Source: Fodinibacter sp038258215
GTDB lineage: Bacteria; Actinomycetota; Actinomycetes; Actinomycetales; Dermatophilaceae
Assembly (NCBI GenBank): GCA_038258215.1
Contig: JBBSQC010000007.1
Location: forward strand, 1 to 64,000
DNA length: 64,000 nt
Direction of reading: 5' to 3'
A model generated the notes under the pieces. It was given only the letters and a program-made list of their open reading frames with translations. It made no database searches and was not told the origin of the DNA. Below are positions 33,110-42,142 of the stretch, piece after piece. Numbering within the stretch: position 1 is the first letter of the stretch; every line of letters begins with the position of its first letter. The position numbers and the translations under genes were made by a program.

Positions 33110-33805
33110 ATGAGCAGCACCGATGACCAGGGCGAGGCGCAGGACCAGTTCAACGACCCCACCGCCCCCGCTCCCGACGCACCGCTGACCCCGCCCTACT
33201 CCTCGGGGCCGGCCGGCGAACCGGAGCCGCCCAGCCCGTACCCCGCCCAGCCACCGGCGTACGGGCAGGACCCCTGGACCCAACCGCCGCCCCCGGCCTA
33301 CGGCCAACCCCCGGCCTACGGCCAACCTCCGGCCTACGGCCCGCCACCGACCTACGGGCAGGACCCCTACGCCCAGCAACCACCCCCGACCTACGGCCAG
33401 GACCCGTACGCCCAGCAGCCGCCCCCGGCATACGGATCTCCCCCGGTCTACGGCCAGCAGCCGTATGCCGGGCAGGCGTACGAACAGCCGCGATACGGGT
33501 CGTACGCTCCGGCGCCCGGTGCCGACGGTGCCCCGTCACGCAACGGCAGCGCGCTCACCCTGACGATCCTCTCGGGTGTCTCCATCCTCTGCTGCCTCGG
33601 CGTCTTCAGCATCCCGGCTCTGGTGTTCGGCCTCGTCGCGCTGAACAAGCAGTCGACCGACCCGGCCGAGTCCGCCCGGATGACGAAGTTCGGCTGGATC
33701 GCGTTCGCCGTCGCCATGGCGGTCCTCGTGGTCATCGTGGGTGTCCTCATCGCCATCGGGATCGCGGGCGGCTTCGACCAGTCCTCGCCCTACGAGGGCT
33801 ACTGA
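33110..33805 (+). CDS. DUF4190-type membrane protein with Pro/Tyr-rich N-terminal repeats
   Basis: 231 residues from the ATG at 33110 (GGGGAGG nine bases upstream). Residues about 40-140 are a low-complexity tract of QPPAYG/QDPYAQQPP repeats. Two C-terminal helices (LTILSGVSILCCLGVFSIPALVFGLVAL and FGWIAFAVAMAVLVVIVGVL) with the KQSTDPAESARMTKFG loop match DUF4190. Possibly a membrane scaffold; the Pro-rich tail is predicted cytosolic. Diverges from the HMG-CoA lyase gene. Confidence 0.8.
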   Translation: MSSTDDQGEAQDQFNDPTAPAPDAPLTPPYSSGPAGEPEPPSPYPAQPPAYGQDPWTQPPPPAYGQPPAYGQPPAYGPPPTYGQDPYAQQPPPTYGQDPYAQQPPPAYGSPPVYGQQPYAGQAYEQPRYGSYAPAPGADGAPSRNGSALTLTILSGVSILCCLGVFSIPALVFGLVALNKQSTDPAESARMTKFGWIAFAVAMAVLVVIVGVLIAIGIAGGFDQSSPYEGY

Positions 33806-33867
33806 GGGCGCCACGCCGTCCAGTCCGCGTCCAGCGGACTCCCAGACTTCTCCGGGACACTCGCGAC

Positions 33868-34575
33868 GTGAGCAACGAGACCGAGGCCAAGCTGCTCGTC
33901 GTCGAGGACGAGCCCAACATCCGTGAGCTCCTCGCGACCTCCCTGCGGTATGCCGGCTTCGACGTGGCCACCGCCGCGACCGGCGCCGAGGCCCTGCGGG
34001 TCGCGGCGGAGCACGAGCCCGACCTCTGCGTCCTGGACGTCATGCTGCCCGACATGGACGGCTTCCCCGAGACGCGGCGGCTGCGCGAGCAGGGGCGCCA
34101 GCTGCCCATCGTCTTCGTCACCGCCCGGGACTCGGTCGACGACAAAATCAAGGGGCTGACCGTCGGCGGAGACGACTACGTCACCAAGCCGTTCAGCCTC
34201 GAGGAGGTCGTGGCCCGGATCCGCGCCGTGCTCCGGCGCACCCGCGGCGACGCCGACGAGGACCGCGTCGTCCTCGCCTTCGAGGACCTCGAGCTCGACG
34301 AGGACTCCCACGAGGTGCGCCGGGCGGGCCGCGTCATCGAGACCAGTCCGACCGAGTTCAAGCTGCTGCGTTACCTCCTGCTCAACCCCAACCGGGTCCT
34401 GTCGAAGTCGCAGATCCTCGACCACGTCTGGGACTACGACTTCCGCGGGGAGTCCGGGATCGTCGAGTCCTACATCTCCTACCTCCGCCGCAAGATCGAC
34501 ACCGAGGGCCTCCCCCCACTCATCCACACCAAGCGCGGAGTGGGCTACGTGTTGCGCACTCCCCCCGGCTCCTGA
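33868..34575 (+). CDS. OmpR-family response regulator (MprA/TcrA-like)
   Basis: 235 residues from a GTG. Receiver domain 1-118: acidic pocket VVEDE, phospho-acceptor Asp57 in LCVLDVMLPDMDG, Thr85 in FVTARD, Lys107 in YVTKPFS. The OmpR-type winged helix (about 130-232) ends PPLIHTKRGVGYVLRTP. Overlaps the sensor kinase gene (TGATG) and is followed by an HtrA protease gene, the same order as mycobacterial mprA-mprB-pepD. Confidence 0.93.
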   Translation: MSNETEAKLLVVEDEPNIRELLATSLRYAGFDVATAATGAEALRVAAEHEPDLCVLDVMLPDMDGFPETRRLREQGRQLPIVFVTARDSVDDKIKGLTVGGDDYVTKPFSLEEVVARIRAVLRRTRGDADEDRVVLAFEDLELDEDSHEVRRAGRVIETSPTEFKLLRYLLLNPNRVLSKSQILDHVWDYDFRGESGIVESYISYLRRKIDTEGLPPLIHTKRGVGYVLRTPPGS

Positions 34576-36014
34576 TGTCGGTCGTGTCCAAGCCGCAGGC
34601 GAGCGTCGTGCGCCGTCTCGAGGCGGTTCCCCTGCGCCGTCGCCTGGTGGCCATCGTCGGGGTGCTCGTCGGTGCGGCGCTCATCCTGACCAGCCTGTTC
34701 ACGGCATACCTCATGTACGTCAACCTCACCGACCGGGTCGACGCCGAGCTGCGCAGCGTCGCCAGGCCCGTCGCGGCACAGGCCTTCGACGACCTGCGCA
34801 CCCGCGACACGACCTTCCCGTCCAACTACGCCTTCGAGCTCCAGAGCCAGTTCGGCAAGGTCCTGCGCCTCCCGACGGGCCACAAGTCGTCCCCCGAGCT
34901 GCCCGACCTCGGTGTCGACGACCCCCGGGTGGGCGGCGAGCCGTTCACCGTGCCCAGTGAGGACGGCCGGGTGAAGTGGCGCTTCGTGGCCGGGCGCGTC
35001 GTGGGCGAGGACGCGACGTTCGCGGTCGGGGTCCCCCTCGACGGCGTCACCCAGACCGTGACCCGGCTCCTGCTCACCACCGGGCTGATCGGCACCCTCG
35101 TGCTCGTCCTGTCCCTCGTCCTGGCCCGGTATGCCGTGCACCGCGCCTTCCGGCCCCTGAATCGGATCGAGGACACCGCGGCGGCGATCGCCGCCGGGGA
35201 CCTCACCCAGCGCGTGCCGGTGCGCCAGGCCGACGACGAGGTCACCTCGCTGTCGCAGAGCCTGAACACGATGCTCTCGCGCATCGAGTCCTCCTTCGCG
35301 GTCCGCGAGCGCAGCGAGGAGCGGATGCGGCAGTTCGTCGCCGACGCCTCCCACGAGCTGCGCACGCCACTGGCCACCGTGCGGGGGTATGCCGAGCTCT
35401 ACCGCCAGGGCGCCGTGTCCGACCCGGCTTCGGTGGCCTCGGCGATGGAGCGCATCGAGGCGGAGTCCGGCCGGATGAGCGGCCTGGTCGAGGACCTCCT
35501 GACCCTCGCGCGCCTCGACGACGCCCCCGAGGCCGAGATGGGCGTGGTCGACCTCACCGTGCTCGCCGCGGATGCCGTGGCCGACGCCCGGGTGCGGGCC
35601 CCCGACCGGCGGATCAGCCTGCTCGGCGTCGACGGGCCACTGGGGCCGACGGTCATCCGGGGCTCCGAGCCGCGGCTGCGCCAGGTCGTGACCAACCTCG
35701 TCGCCAACGCCCTGCGCCACACACCGGAAGGGAGCCCCGTCGAGATCGCGCTCGGAACCGACTCCGGCGAAGCGGTGCTCGAGGTGCGTGACCACGGGGC
35801 GGGAGTGCCCGCCGAGGTCGCCACCAAGGTCTTCGAGCGCTTCTACCGGGCCGATCCGGCGCGCGGCCGCCGCGCCGGTGGTGGTAGTGGTCTCGGTCTG
35901 GCGATCGTCGCCGCGATCGTTGCCGCCCACCACGGCCAGGTCGGCCTGGGCGCCACCGACGGTGGCGGCGCGACCTTCGTCGTGCGACTCCCACAGGTGA
36001 CTCCCAGCCATTGA
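34575..36014 (+). CDS. Sensor histidine kinase (MprB-like)
   Basis: 479 residues. Two membrane helices (about 23-48 and 163-186) bracket an extracytoplasmic sensor of about 115 residues. A HAMP domain (about 187-240) precedes the dimerisation/phosphoacceptor helix with His260 in DASHELRTPLATVRGYAE, then the ATPase domain with N (VTNLVANALRHTPEG), G1 (VRDHGAGVP) and G2 (GGGSGLGLAIV) boxes. Partner of the response regulator upstream; likely senses envelope stress. Confidence 0.93.
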   Translation: MSVVSKPQASVVRRLEAVPLRRRLVAIVGVLVGAALILTSLFTAYLMYVNLTDRVDAELRSVARPVAAQAFDDLRTRDTTFPSNYAFELQSQFGKVLRLPTGHKSSPELPDLGVDDPRVGGEPFTVPSEDGRVKWRFVAGRVVGEDATFAVGVPLDGVTQTVTRLLLTTGLIGTLVLVLSLVLARYAVHRAFRPLNRIEDTAAAIAAGDLTQRVPVRQADDEVTSLSQSLNTMLSRIESSFAVRERSEERMRQFVADASHELRTPLATVRGYAELYRQGAVSDPASVASAMERIEAESGRMSGLVEDLLTLARLDDAPEAEMGVVDLTVLAADAVADARVRAPDRRISLLGVDGPLGPTVIRGSEPRLRQVVTNLVANALRHTPEGSPVEIALGTDSGEAVLEVRDHGAGVPAEVATKVFERFYRADPARGRRAGGGSGLGLAIVAAIVAAHHGQVGLGATDGGGATFVVRLPQVTPSH

Positions 36015-36040
36015 TCAGGGGTCGCCCACCTCGAGGGGTT

Positions 36041-36056
36041 TGACTGACACCAGTCA
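36041..36056. promoter_or_regulatory. Short dyad upstream of htrA
   Basis: TGACTG-ACAC-CAGTCA is a perfect six-base inverted repeat in the 67-base gap between the kinase and htrA, 25 bases before the htrA ATG. It could be a response-regulator site or a small hairpin in the mRNA leader. No further support. Confidence 0.3.
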
Positions 36057-36081
36057 CCATTCATCGAAGGAGCGACAGATC

Positions 36082-37422
36082 ATGAACGACCCGCACCCCG
36101 CACCCCAGTGGTACACCCCGAGTGGGAGCACCCCCAGCGCCCCCGGCGCCGGTGGCTACGGTGCACCCACCGCTCCGATCCCGGTCCAGCAGGGCGGCCA
36201 GCCGCAGTTCGGTGGCCCCCAGGGACCCACCCCGCCCACCCCCGGCAAGGGATCGTCCTCGCCGTCGGGTCGCCGCCGCGTGGCGGAGCTCTCCGCCGTC
36301 GCGGTGCTTGCCGCCCTCCTGTCATCGGGCGGCACCATCGCCGCGGCCCAGCTCTGGGACGGAGGATCGCAGACCCCCTCCGCTGCGTCCTCCCAGCAGC
36401 TGGGTCGCGGCTCGGACGCAGCGCCGGTCCTCCAGGCCGACGCCTCCGCGCCGAACTGGTCGGCCACCGCCTCGGCCGTCTCGCCCAGCGTCGTGTCCAT
36501 CACGGCCTCGACCGCGCAGGGCGGCGGGCAGGGCTCCGGCGTCATCATCGACGACAAGGGTCACGTGCTGACCAACAACCACGTCGTGGCCGGTGCCCAG
36601 AAGCTCACCGTGACCCTGCCCGACGGCCGCACCTTCGACGCCGCGGTGCAGGGCACCGACCCGTCCACCGACCTCGCGGTGGTCACGATCTCCAACGCGC
36701 CGAGCGGCCTGAAGCCCATCGCGATCGGTGACTCCGACGCCCTGAAGGTGGGCGACCCCGTCATGGCGATCGGTAACCCTCTCGGCCTGGCCGGCACCGT
36801 CACCACGGGCATCGTCAGCGCGCTCAACCGCCCGACCACCACCCAGGGCGAGGGCGGTGGGCAGGCCGACCCCTTCGGCAACCAGAGCGGCGCCCAGGCG
36901 GAGCCGGTCGTCACCAACGCGATCCAGACCTCCGCGGCGATCAACCCCGGCAACAGCGGCGGTGCGCTCGTCAACGCCTCGGGTCAGCTCATCGGGATCA
37001 ACTCCTCCATCGCGTCGCTGGGGTCCTCGTCGGGCGGTCAGTCCGGCAGCATCGGCATCGGCTTCGCCATCCCCGCCAACGAGGCGGCCTCGATCGCCAC
37101 CCAGCTCATCGAGACCGGCTCCGCGAGCCACGCCTACCTCGGGGTCACCCCGGAGGACGGGTCGGCCACCGAGGGTTCGGCATCGCGCTCCGGTGCCAAG
37201 ATCACCTCGGTCGGCGAGGGCACGCCGGCCTCGCAGGCGGGCCTCAAGGTCGGCGACGTCATCACCGCCGTCGACGGCGAGCAGGTCGACTCCGCGCTCT
37301 CCCTCGTCGGCCAGATCCGCGAGCGCACCACTGGCCAGAAGGTCACCCTCACCGTGATCCGCGACGGCGCCTCGACCCAGGTCGAGGCCACCCTCACCGC
37401 CAAGCCCGACCAGAACGGCTGA
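36082..37422 (+). CDS. htrA: HtrA/DegP-type serine protease (PepD-like)
   Basis: 446 residues from the ATG with AAGGAG nine bases upstream. A Pro/Gln/Gly-rich cytosolic N-terminus (1-65) leads to one membrane helix (about 67-90). The trypsin-like domain has the catalytic triad His167 (TNNHVV), Asp197 (STDLAVV) and Ser292 (NPGNSGGAL). One PDZ domain (about 345-440; GLKVGDVITAVDGEQV) ends the protein. It degrades or refolds misfolded envelope proteins; in the mycobacterial homolog its level feeds back on MprAB. Confidence 0.94.
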   Translation: MNDPHPAPQWYTPSGSTPSAPGAGGYGAPTAPIPVQQGGQPQFGGPQGPTPPTPGKGSSSPSGRRRVAELSAVAVLAALLSSGGTIAAAQLWDGGSQTPSAASSQQLGRGSDAAPVLQADASAPNWSATASAVSPSVVSITASTAQGGGQGSGVIIDDKGHVLTNNHVVAGAQKLTVTLPDGRTFDAAVQGTDPSTDLAVVTISNAPSGLKPIAIGDSDALKVGDPVMAIGNPLGLAGTVTTGIVSALNRPTTTQGEGGGQADPFGNQSGAQAEPVVTNAIQTSAAINPGNSGGALVNASGQLIGINSSIASLGSSSGGQSGSIGIGFAIPANEAASIATQLIETGSASHAYLGVTPEDGSATEGSASRSGAKITSVGEGTPASQAGLKVGDVITAVDGEQVDSALSLVGQIRERTTGQKVTLTVIRDGASTQVEATLTAKPDQNG

Positions 37423-37433
37423 CGCCGGCAGGC

Positions 37434-37501
37434 TTTTCGGGGGTGGCCCCGAAAACCCCGGTGGGACAAGGGAAGACTTCCCCTGTCCCACCGGGGTTTT
37501 C
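37434..37501. terminator. Overlapping pair of strong hairpins after htrA
   Basis: Hairpin 1: TTTTCGGGG (37434-37442) pairs with CCCCGAAAA (37447-37455). Hairpin 2: a 25-base left arm starting GAAAACCCCGGTGGGACA (37451-37475) pairs with 37477-37501 at 24 of 25 positions around a single-base centre. The two share bases 37451-37455 and cannot both be complete at once. The second ends in GGGGTTTT, a plausible intrinsic terminator for the regulator-kinase-protease operon. Confidence 0.75.
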
Positions 37502-37614
37502 CGGTCACGGGAGGTTGCCCGGAGGGTGCACTCGAGCGCCCCGGGCGCATCCAGCGCACACGTTGAGTAGGCGTGCTCAGGCGGGTGCGCCGTCACGGAG
37601 GCATCCTCGGTCGC

Positions 37615-39507
37615 ATGGACCAGACCAGTGCCGTGCGCGACCTCGAGTCCGACTTCGCCGACGCCATGAACCGGATGTATGCCGTGGGCAACGGCCTCGC
37701 CCGTCTCCGGGTCGACCTCGAGCGAGAGCAGTCCCGCACCCCGGCTGCAGCGCGTCCGGTGCCGCCGCCCGCAGCTGCCACGTCACCGGCATCCGCAGCT
37801 GCCACGTCACCGGCATCCGGGCCCATCGGCCGGCAGGCCGCCACCACAACAGTGCCCGGACCGGCGGGCGGCGCCTCGAAGACCACCGTCGCGCCACCTC
37901 CCGCCTCCCACCCTCCGGTGGGTCCGCCCGTCGAGCCGTGGTGGCGCCGCGAGGGTGCCGTCACCAGGGTGCTCGCCCTGACCGGTGCCGTCGTGACGAT
38001 GGCGGGGGTCGCGATGCTCCTCGTCATCGCGGCCCAGAACGGCTGGTTCGGTCCCGGAGAGCGAGTCGGTGCCGGCGCCGCGCTCGCCGCCGTGCTCGTC
38101 GGTCTCGGGGTGCGGGGCGGGGAGTCCGACCGGCGCAGCCGGGCCGTCGGCAGCGCTCCCGTCGCCCTGGTCGCGACCGGTGCGACCGCGGCATACCTCG
38201 ACGTCGTGGCCGTGACGGTCGGCTACGGCTGGCTCGGCCCGGTGCCGGGCCTGCTGCTCGCGACCGCCGTGGCTCTCGGCGGGCTGCACCTGGCGCGGCG
38301 GTGGGCCAGCGAGCTGCTCGCCGTGGTGCTGCTGCTCGGGGCAGCCCTCCTGGCCCCGTTCGTCGCCGCCGACTTCGGCTGGGTGGTCTCCGCCTTCCTC
38401 GCCGTGCTCTGCCTCACCGGTTGGTATGCCGCGGGTGATCGTTCGTGGCCCGTCCTGACGCTCGCCCGGACCGTCCCCGTGACCCTCTCCCTGCTCGTGG
38501 GGGCGGGCGCGTCCTCCCGGGGCGGAGCGGACGCCTGGGGCCACCTCGGCGTGGCGTCCTTGCTCGTCCTCGCGACGCTCCTCTCCTCTACCCTCTCGGT
38601 GCGACGCCGCCCCGGAGACATCTCGTCGTCCGTGGCCTTCGGCCTGCTGGTCGTGGGGCTCCTCGCCACGACGACCGCCCTGCCCGCGACCGCGGAGACC
38701 GTCGCCCTGGCCCTCACCGCCGCCGCACTCCTCGTCGCGGCGACCGTGCTGTCGCGTCCGCCGGTCGGGCCGTTGGCCGGTCACCTCGCGGTGACGGTGG
38801 GCGCATCGGGGACGGTGGCCGCCGTGCTGGCCGTGGTGTCCGGTGCCCCCAGCCGCTTCATCGCCACCGGGCTGCTGGCCCTGGCCGTCGGACAGCTCGC
38901 CGTCGGCGGGGTCACGCGCTCCGGGCGGGCGCTCGCCCTGGCCGGTGGGTCGTCACTCGTCGCGCTGTTGGCCTGGGCGGAGCACCCGGTCGCCCTCATC
39001 ACCGTGTCGTCGGCAGTGCGTCACGACACGACGGCGGCCTTCCTCGACAGCCTCCTGGCCGGCGCCCTCGTCGGCGTGGCCCTCTGGGCGTGCACCAGCG
39101 TCCGCGGCATCTCCGCACAGCTGCGGCTCGGCGTGACCGTGGCGGCCTGGGTGGTCGGACTCGCCGCCTCGGCCACGGCGGTCGTCTCCCTCGGCACGAT
39201 GGTCGGGGTCAGACTGGGCGACGCCACGCTGGGGTTCACGACGGGCCAGGCCGTGGCCACGGTGACCTGGATGGGCGCCGCCACGTGGCTGCTGCTCCAC
39301 GCGCTGGGCCGCACCGCCGACGCGGAGCTGAGGCTGCGCAGCGGCCTGCTGCTCAGCGCGCTCAGCGTCGCCAAGCTCTTCCTCTACGACCTCTCTGCGC
39401 TGAGCGGCCTGGTGCGGTCCGTGGCCTTCATCGCCACCGGGCTGCTGCTGCTGGCCAGTGGAAGCCTGTACGCGAAGGCCTACGAGCGAAGCCGCCCGGC
39501 CGAGTGA
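37615..39507 (+). CDS. DUF2339-type polytopic membrane protein
   Basis: 630 residues from the ATG at 37615. A coiled-coil-like N-terminus (VRDLESDFADAMNRMYAVGNGLARL) and a Pro/Ala/Thr linker are followed by about 17 hydrophobic helices. The C-terminal SVAKLFLYDLSALSGLVRSV block is typical of DUF2339. The linker contains a perfect 24-base tandem duplication. Function unknown; it may be a cell-envelope protein. Confidence 0.75.
   Translation: MDQTSAVRDLESDFADAMNRMYAVGNGLARLRVDLEREQSRTPAAARPVPPPAAATSPASAAATSPASGPIGRQAATTTVPGPAGGASKTTVAPPPASHPPVGPPVEPWWRREGAVTRVLALTGAVVTMAGVAMLLVIAAQNGWFGPGERVGAGAALAAVLVGLGVRGGESDRRSRAVGSAPVALVATGATAAYLDVVAVTVGYGWLGPVPGLLLATAVALGGLHLARRWASELLAVVLLLGAALLAPFVAADFGWVVSAFLAVLCLTGWYAAGDRSWPVLTLARTVPVTLSLLVGAGASSRGGADAWGHLGVASLLVLATLLSSTLSVRRRPGDISSSVAFGLLVVGLLATTTALPATAETVALALTAAALLVAATVLSRPPVGPLAGHLAVTVGASGTVAAVLAVVSGAPSRFIATGLLALAVGQLAVGGVTRSGRALALAGGSSLVALLAWAEHPVALITVSSAVRHDTTAAFLDSLLAGALVGVALWACTSVRGISAQLRLGVTVAAWVVGLAASATAVVSLGTMVGVRLGDATLGFTTGQAVATVTWMGAATWLLLHALGRTADAELRLRSGLLLSALSVAKLFLYDLSALSGLVRSVAFIATGLLLLASGSLYAKAYERSRPAE
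37771..37818 (+). repeat. 24-base perfect tandem duplication inside a coding linker
   Basis: Two adjacent identical 24-base units, each encoding AAATSPAS, in the Pro/Ala-rich linker of the DUF2339-type protein. The frame is preserved. Likely a slippage-prone, length-variable linker. Confidence 0.85.
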
Positions 39508-39538
39508 GTCAGCGGCCCGGGTCTGGGAGAGTGGCACG

Positions 39539-40213
39539 ATGGACCCGCTGACGCGACGGTGGCGCGCGGACTGGAGTGGTGTCGTCCACAGGGGTGACGC
39601 GGCCGCCGTGGAGGCGCTGGGTGCCGACCTCATCGCCAGGTGGCGTGAGCCGCACCGGGCGTACCACGACGACCGGCACCTGACCGAGGTGCTGGCCGCC
39701 GTCGACACGCTGTGCCCTCGGATCCGGCGGCGCACCAGCGCGGTTCGCACCGTCGCGCTCCTCGCCGGGTGGTTCCACGACGCGGTCTACGACCCCGCGC
39801 CGGATGCCGCGAACGAACGGGCGAGTGCCGACCTGGCGGGCCGCTCCCTCGGGCGGCTGGGGGTCGACGATGCCGTGGTCCAGCGGGTCACCACCGTCGT
39901 CCTCGACACCGTGGACCACGAGGTGGCCGGTCAGCCCGCTGAGGGTCCTCGCCCCGACGAGGCGCGAGTGGTCTTCCACGACGCCGACCTCTGGGTGCTC
40001 GGCGCACCCGTCAGCAGGTTCGACGAGTACTGCGGCCAGGTTCGGGCCGAGTTCGCGCACGTCCCGCCCAGCGACTACTCCGCTGCTCGCACCGCGGTTC
40101 TGCGACCGTTCCTCGTGCGTCCCCACGTCTACCTCACGGACCACGCCCGCCGACTCTGGGAGCCGGCCGCCCGCGAGAACCTCGCCCGCGAGCTCACCAG
40201 GCTGGCGGGTTGA
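39539..40213 (+). CDS. HD-domain metal-dependent phosphohydrolase
   Basis: 224 residues. The metal-binding set is YHDDRHL (about 41), AGWFHDAVYDP (about 79-89; HD pair) and VVFHDADLWVLG (about 150). An ERASADLA helix follows the first HD, as in the COG4339 group of predicted HD hydrolases. Substrate unknown; probably a nucleotide. The last 20 bases overlap the convergent DUF4031-NUDIX gene. Confidence 0.82.
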   Translation: MDPLTRRWRADWSGVVHRGDAAAVEALGADLIARWREPHRAYHDDRHLTEVLAAVDTLCPRIRRRTSAVRTVALLAGWFHDAVYDPAPDAANERASADLAGRSLGRLGVDDAVVQRVTTVVLDTVDHEVAGQPAEGPRPDEARVVFHDADLWVLGAPVSRFDEYCGQVRAEFAHVPPSDYSAARTAVLRPFLVRPHVYLTDHARRLWEPAARENLARELTRLAG

Positions 40214-40970
40214 ACACCGCTTCGGCCAGCGGCCACCAGAAGAGGTGGCCGCACAGGTCGGAGAGCTGGGGCCAGGTCACCCAGCGCCGGTCGGACGTGT
40301 CGTCGAGCTCGGTGCTGAGGACGGGGCGGATGCCGGGAAGCGTCGTCTCGTAGACCTGGAGGAGGTCGAGCCCCGGGGTCCACATCCCGCCGACACTTCG
40401 GCGCTGGAACCGCTCGTAGCCCCTGGGGACCAGCGCCTCCTCGATGACCACGAGGCCGATCTCCTCACGCACCTCACGGGCGGCGTTGGCGCGCACTGAC
40501 TCGCCGTCCTCCCGCCACCCTCCCGGCGCCCCCCACTCGTCCCTGCGGACCGAGTGGACGACGGCGAAGTCGCCCTCGGCGTCGCGCACGAAGGCCATCG
40601 CGGCGAAGACCCTGGCCGGGTCCGCCTCGCGCGGGGACCGGATGAGGTCGACGTCGGCGGACGTCCCGTCCGGGAACCGGACGGCCTCGGCCCGGGCCAC
40701 CCCGGTGTCCCCGCGGCGCTTCTGCATGCGAAGCCCGCTGTCCCGCAAGGCGCGAAGCAGGTCGCGGGCGGGGGTGGGGGTCGCTCCGGCCGCCACCACC
40801 TCGGCGTACCGCTCCTCCGGGACGTCGTAGTGGTCTCCCTCGAAGGCCGGTCGGGGCATCCCGCAGGCGGCGGTGAAGTCGTGGAGCTCGGCGAGGCTCG
40901 TGTCACTGACGAGGTGGGACCACCGGCGACCATGGGCCTCCGCACGCGGAGGGTCGATGAGGATGGCCAC
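40194..40970 (-). CDS. DUF4031-NUDIX fusion hydrolase
   Basis: 258 residues. The N-terminal 80 residues (ILIDPPRAEAHGRRWSHLVSD to PEERYAEVVAAGA) are a DUF4031 domain. The second half is a NUDIX domain whose box reads GGWREDGESVRANAAREVREE plus IG, matching G-x5-E-x7-REUxEExGU. An RDEWGAPGGW start and WVTWPQLSDL end are typical. It should hydrolyse a nucleoside-diphosphate-linked compound; the DUF4031 part probably adds substrate specificity. Confidence 0.85.
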   Translation of the reverse strand: MAILIDPPRAEAHGRRWSHLVSDTSLAELHDFTAACGMPRPAFEGDHYDVPEERYAEVVAAGATPTPARDLLRALRDSGLRMQKRRGDTGVARAEAVRFPDGTSADVDLIRSPREADPARVFAAMAFVRDAEGDFAVVHSVRRDEWGAPGGWREDGESVRANAAREVREEIGLVVIEEALVPRGYERFQRRSVGGMWTPGLDLLQVYETTLPGIRPVLSTELDDTSDRRWVTWPQLSDLCGHLFWWPLAEAVFNPPAW

Positions 40971-41114
40971 GCCAGCATCGTAGGTGGCACTCCTCCGATC
41001 GACCCTCTGCGCAGGTCCGTCCGGGCCTGTGGATAACTCTTCGGGCGGTCACCGGAACCGGCCTAATGTTGCCGCAGGCCCGCCGTCGGGGTGGGCCACG
41101 AGGAGGGGGACCCC

Positions 41115-41405
41115 ATGGCAGCACAGTTCCAGGTCGACACCGATCGCATCGCAGCGGCGGCCGGCGACATCGCCCGCATCTCGGCGGAGATCGAGGGGCA
41201 GGTCGCCATCATGATGGCCCGGCTCACCGGCCTCCAGGAGGCCTGGACCGGCACGGCGTCGGTGCAGTTCCAGGGCGTCGTCACCCAGTGGCGAGGCACC
41301 CAGCAGCAGGTGCGCACGTCGCTGGACTCCATCGGTCAGGTGCTCTCCTCGGCGGGCAGCCAGTACGCCGAGACCGAGGCGCAGGCGGTCCGGCTCTTCT
41401 CCTAG
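41115..41405 (+). CDS. WXG100-family (ESAT-6-like) protein
   Basis: 96 residues, with AGGAGGGGG just before the ATG. Two helices joined by WTG (LQEAWTGTASVQFQ, about 44-57), the WXG turn, and no Cys, as in the secreted dimeric WXG100 proteins. The family is exported by type VII (ESX) machinery, recognised through a C-terminal YxxxD/E; here YAETE near residue 86 fits. No EccC, partner or other ESX gene is nearby, so the export system would be elsewhere. Confidence 0.88.
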   Translation: MAAQFQVDTDRIAAAAGDIARISAEIEGQVAIMMARLTGLQEAWTGTASVQFQGVVTQWRGTQQQVRTSLDSIGQVLSSAGSQYAETEAQAVRLFS

Positions 41406-41441
41406 AGTGCTGGCCCCGCCCCATGGGTAGCATCGAGCTCG

Positions 41442-42071
41442 ATGTACACGCCACCCTTCAACCGCCTTGACGATGACCTCGCGCTGCGCACGTTCGTCGC
41501 TGATGTTCGCGTGGGCTGGCTGGTCACCAGCCGTCCCGGTGCCGCGCCGGCAGCCTCGTTCCTGCCCGTCCTCTGGCAGGCCGGCACCGTCATCCTTCAC
41601 CTGGCCACCGCGAATCCGCACTGGCGCGAGATCGAGGACGACACGCCTGCGCTGCTGATCGTCACGGGGCCGGACGCCTACGTGTCCCCGAGCTGGTACG
41701 CCGCCAACGCCGAGCACGGCAAGGTCGTGCCCACCTGGAACTACAGCGCGGTGCACCTGACCGGCGTGGCCCGGGTCCACGAGGACCCAGAGTGGCTGCG
41801 CACGGCCGTCACGGACCTCACCGATCACCACGAGGGCCGGCGTGACCGCCCTTGGCACGTCACCGACGCACCGGCGCCGTACATCGAGGGACAGCTACGT
41901 GGCATCGTCGGCATCGAGCTTGAGGTGATCGGTGTCGAGGGCAAGGCGAAGCTGAGCCAGAACCGATCGGTCGGTGACCGCGCGGGTGTGATCGAGGGAC
42001 TGCGCGGTGAAGATCGCCAGGATGATCAGAGCGTTGCCGACGCGATGGCCGCCCTGCTCGACCGCTCCTGA
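41442..42071 (+). CDS. PaiB-type FMN-binding protein
   Basis: 209 residues. MYTPPFNRLDD, then LVTSRPGAAPAASFLPVLW (about 27-45), HLATANPHWREI, and SPSWYAANAEHGKVVPTWNY (about 82-101) are the signature blocks of the PaiB/FMN-binding negative regulator family (split-barrel fold). IVGIELEVIGVEGKAKLSQN near the C-terminus is also conserved. In Bacillus this family was named for repression of sporulation and protease genes; the biochemical role is probably flavin-dependent. Confidence 0.88.
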   Translation: MYTPPFNRLDDDLALRTFVADVRVGWLVTSRPGAAPAASFLPVLWQAGTVILHLATANPHWREIEDDTPALLIVTGPDAYVSPSWYAANAEHGKVVPTWNYSAVHLTGVARVHEDPEWLRTAVTDLTDHHEGRRDRPWHVTDAPAPYIEGQLRGIVGIELEVIGVEGKAKLSQNRSVGDRAGVIEGLRGEDRQDDQSVADAMAALLDRS

Positions 42072-42142
42072 GGTCAAACCCCAGGGGCATCGCCCTTCAC
42101 GACGTCGCCGCGCATCCGATCCTCGGCGGTGAAGCGCCGGAC

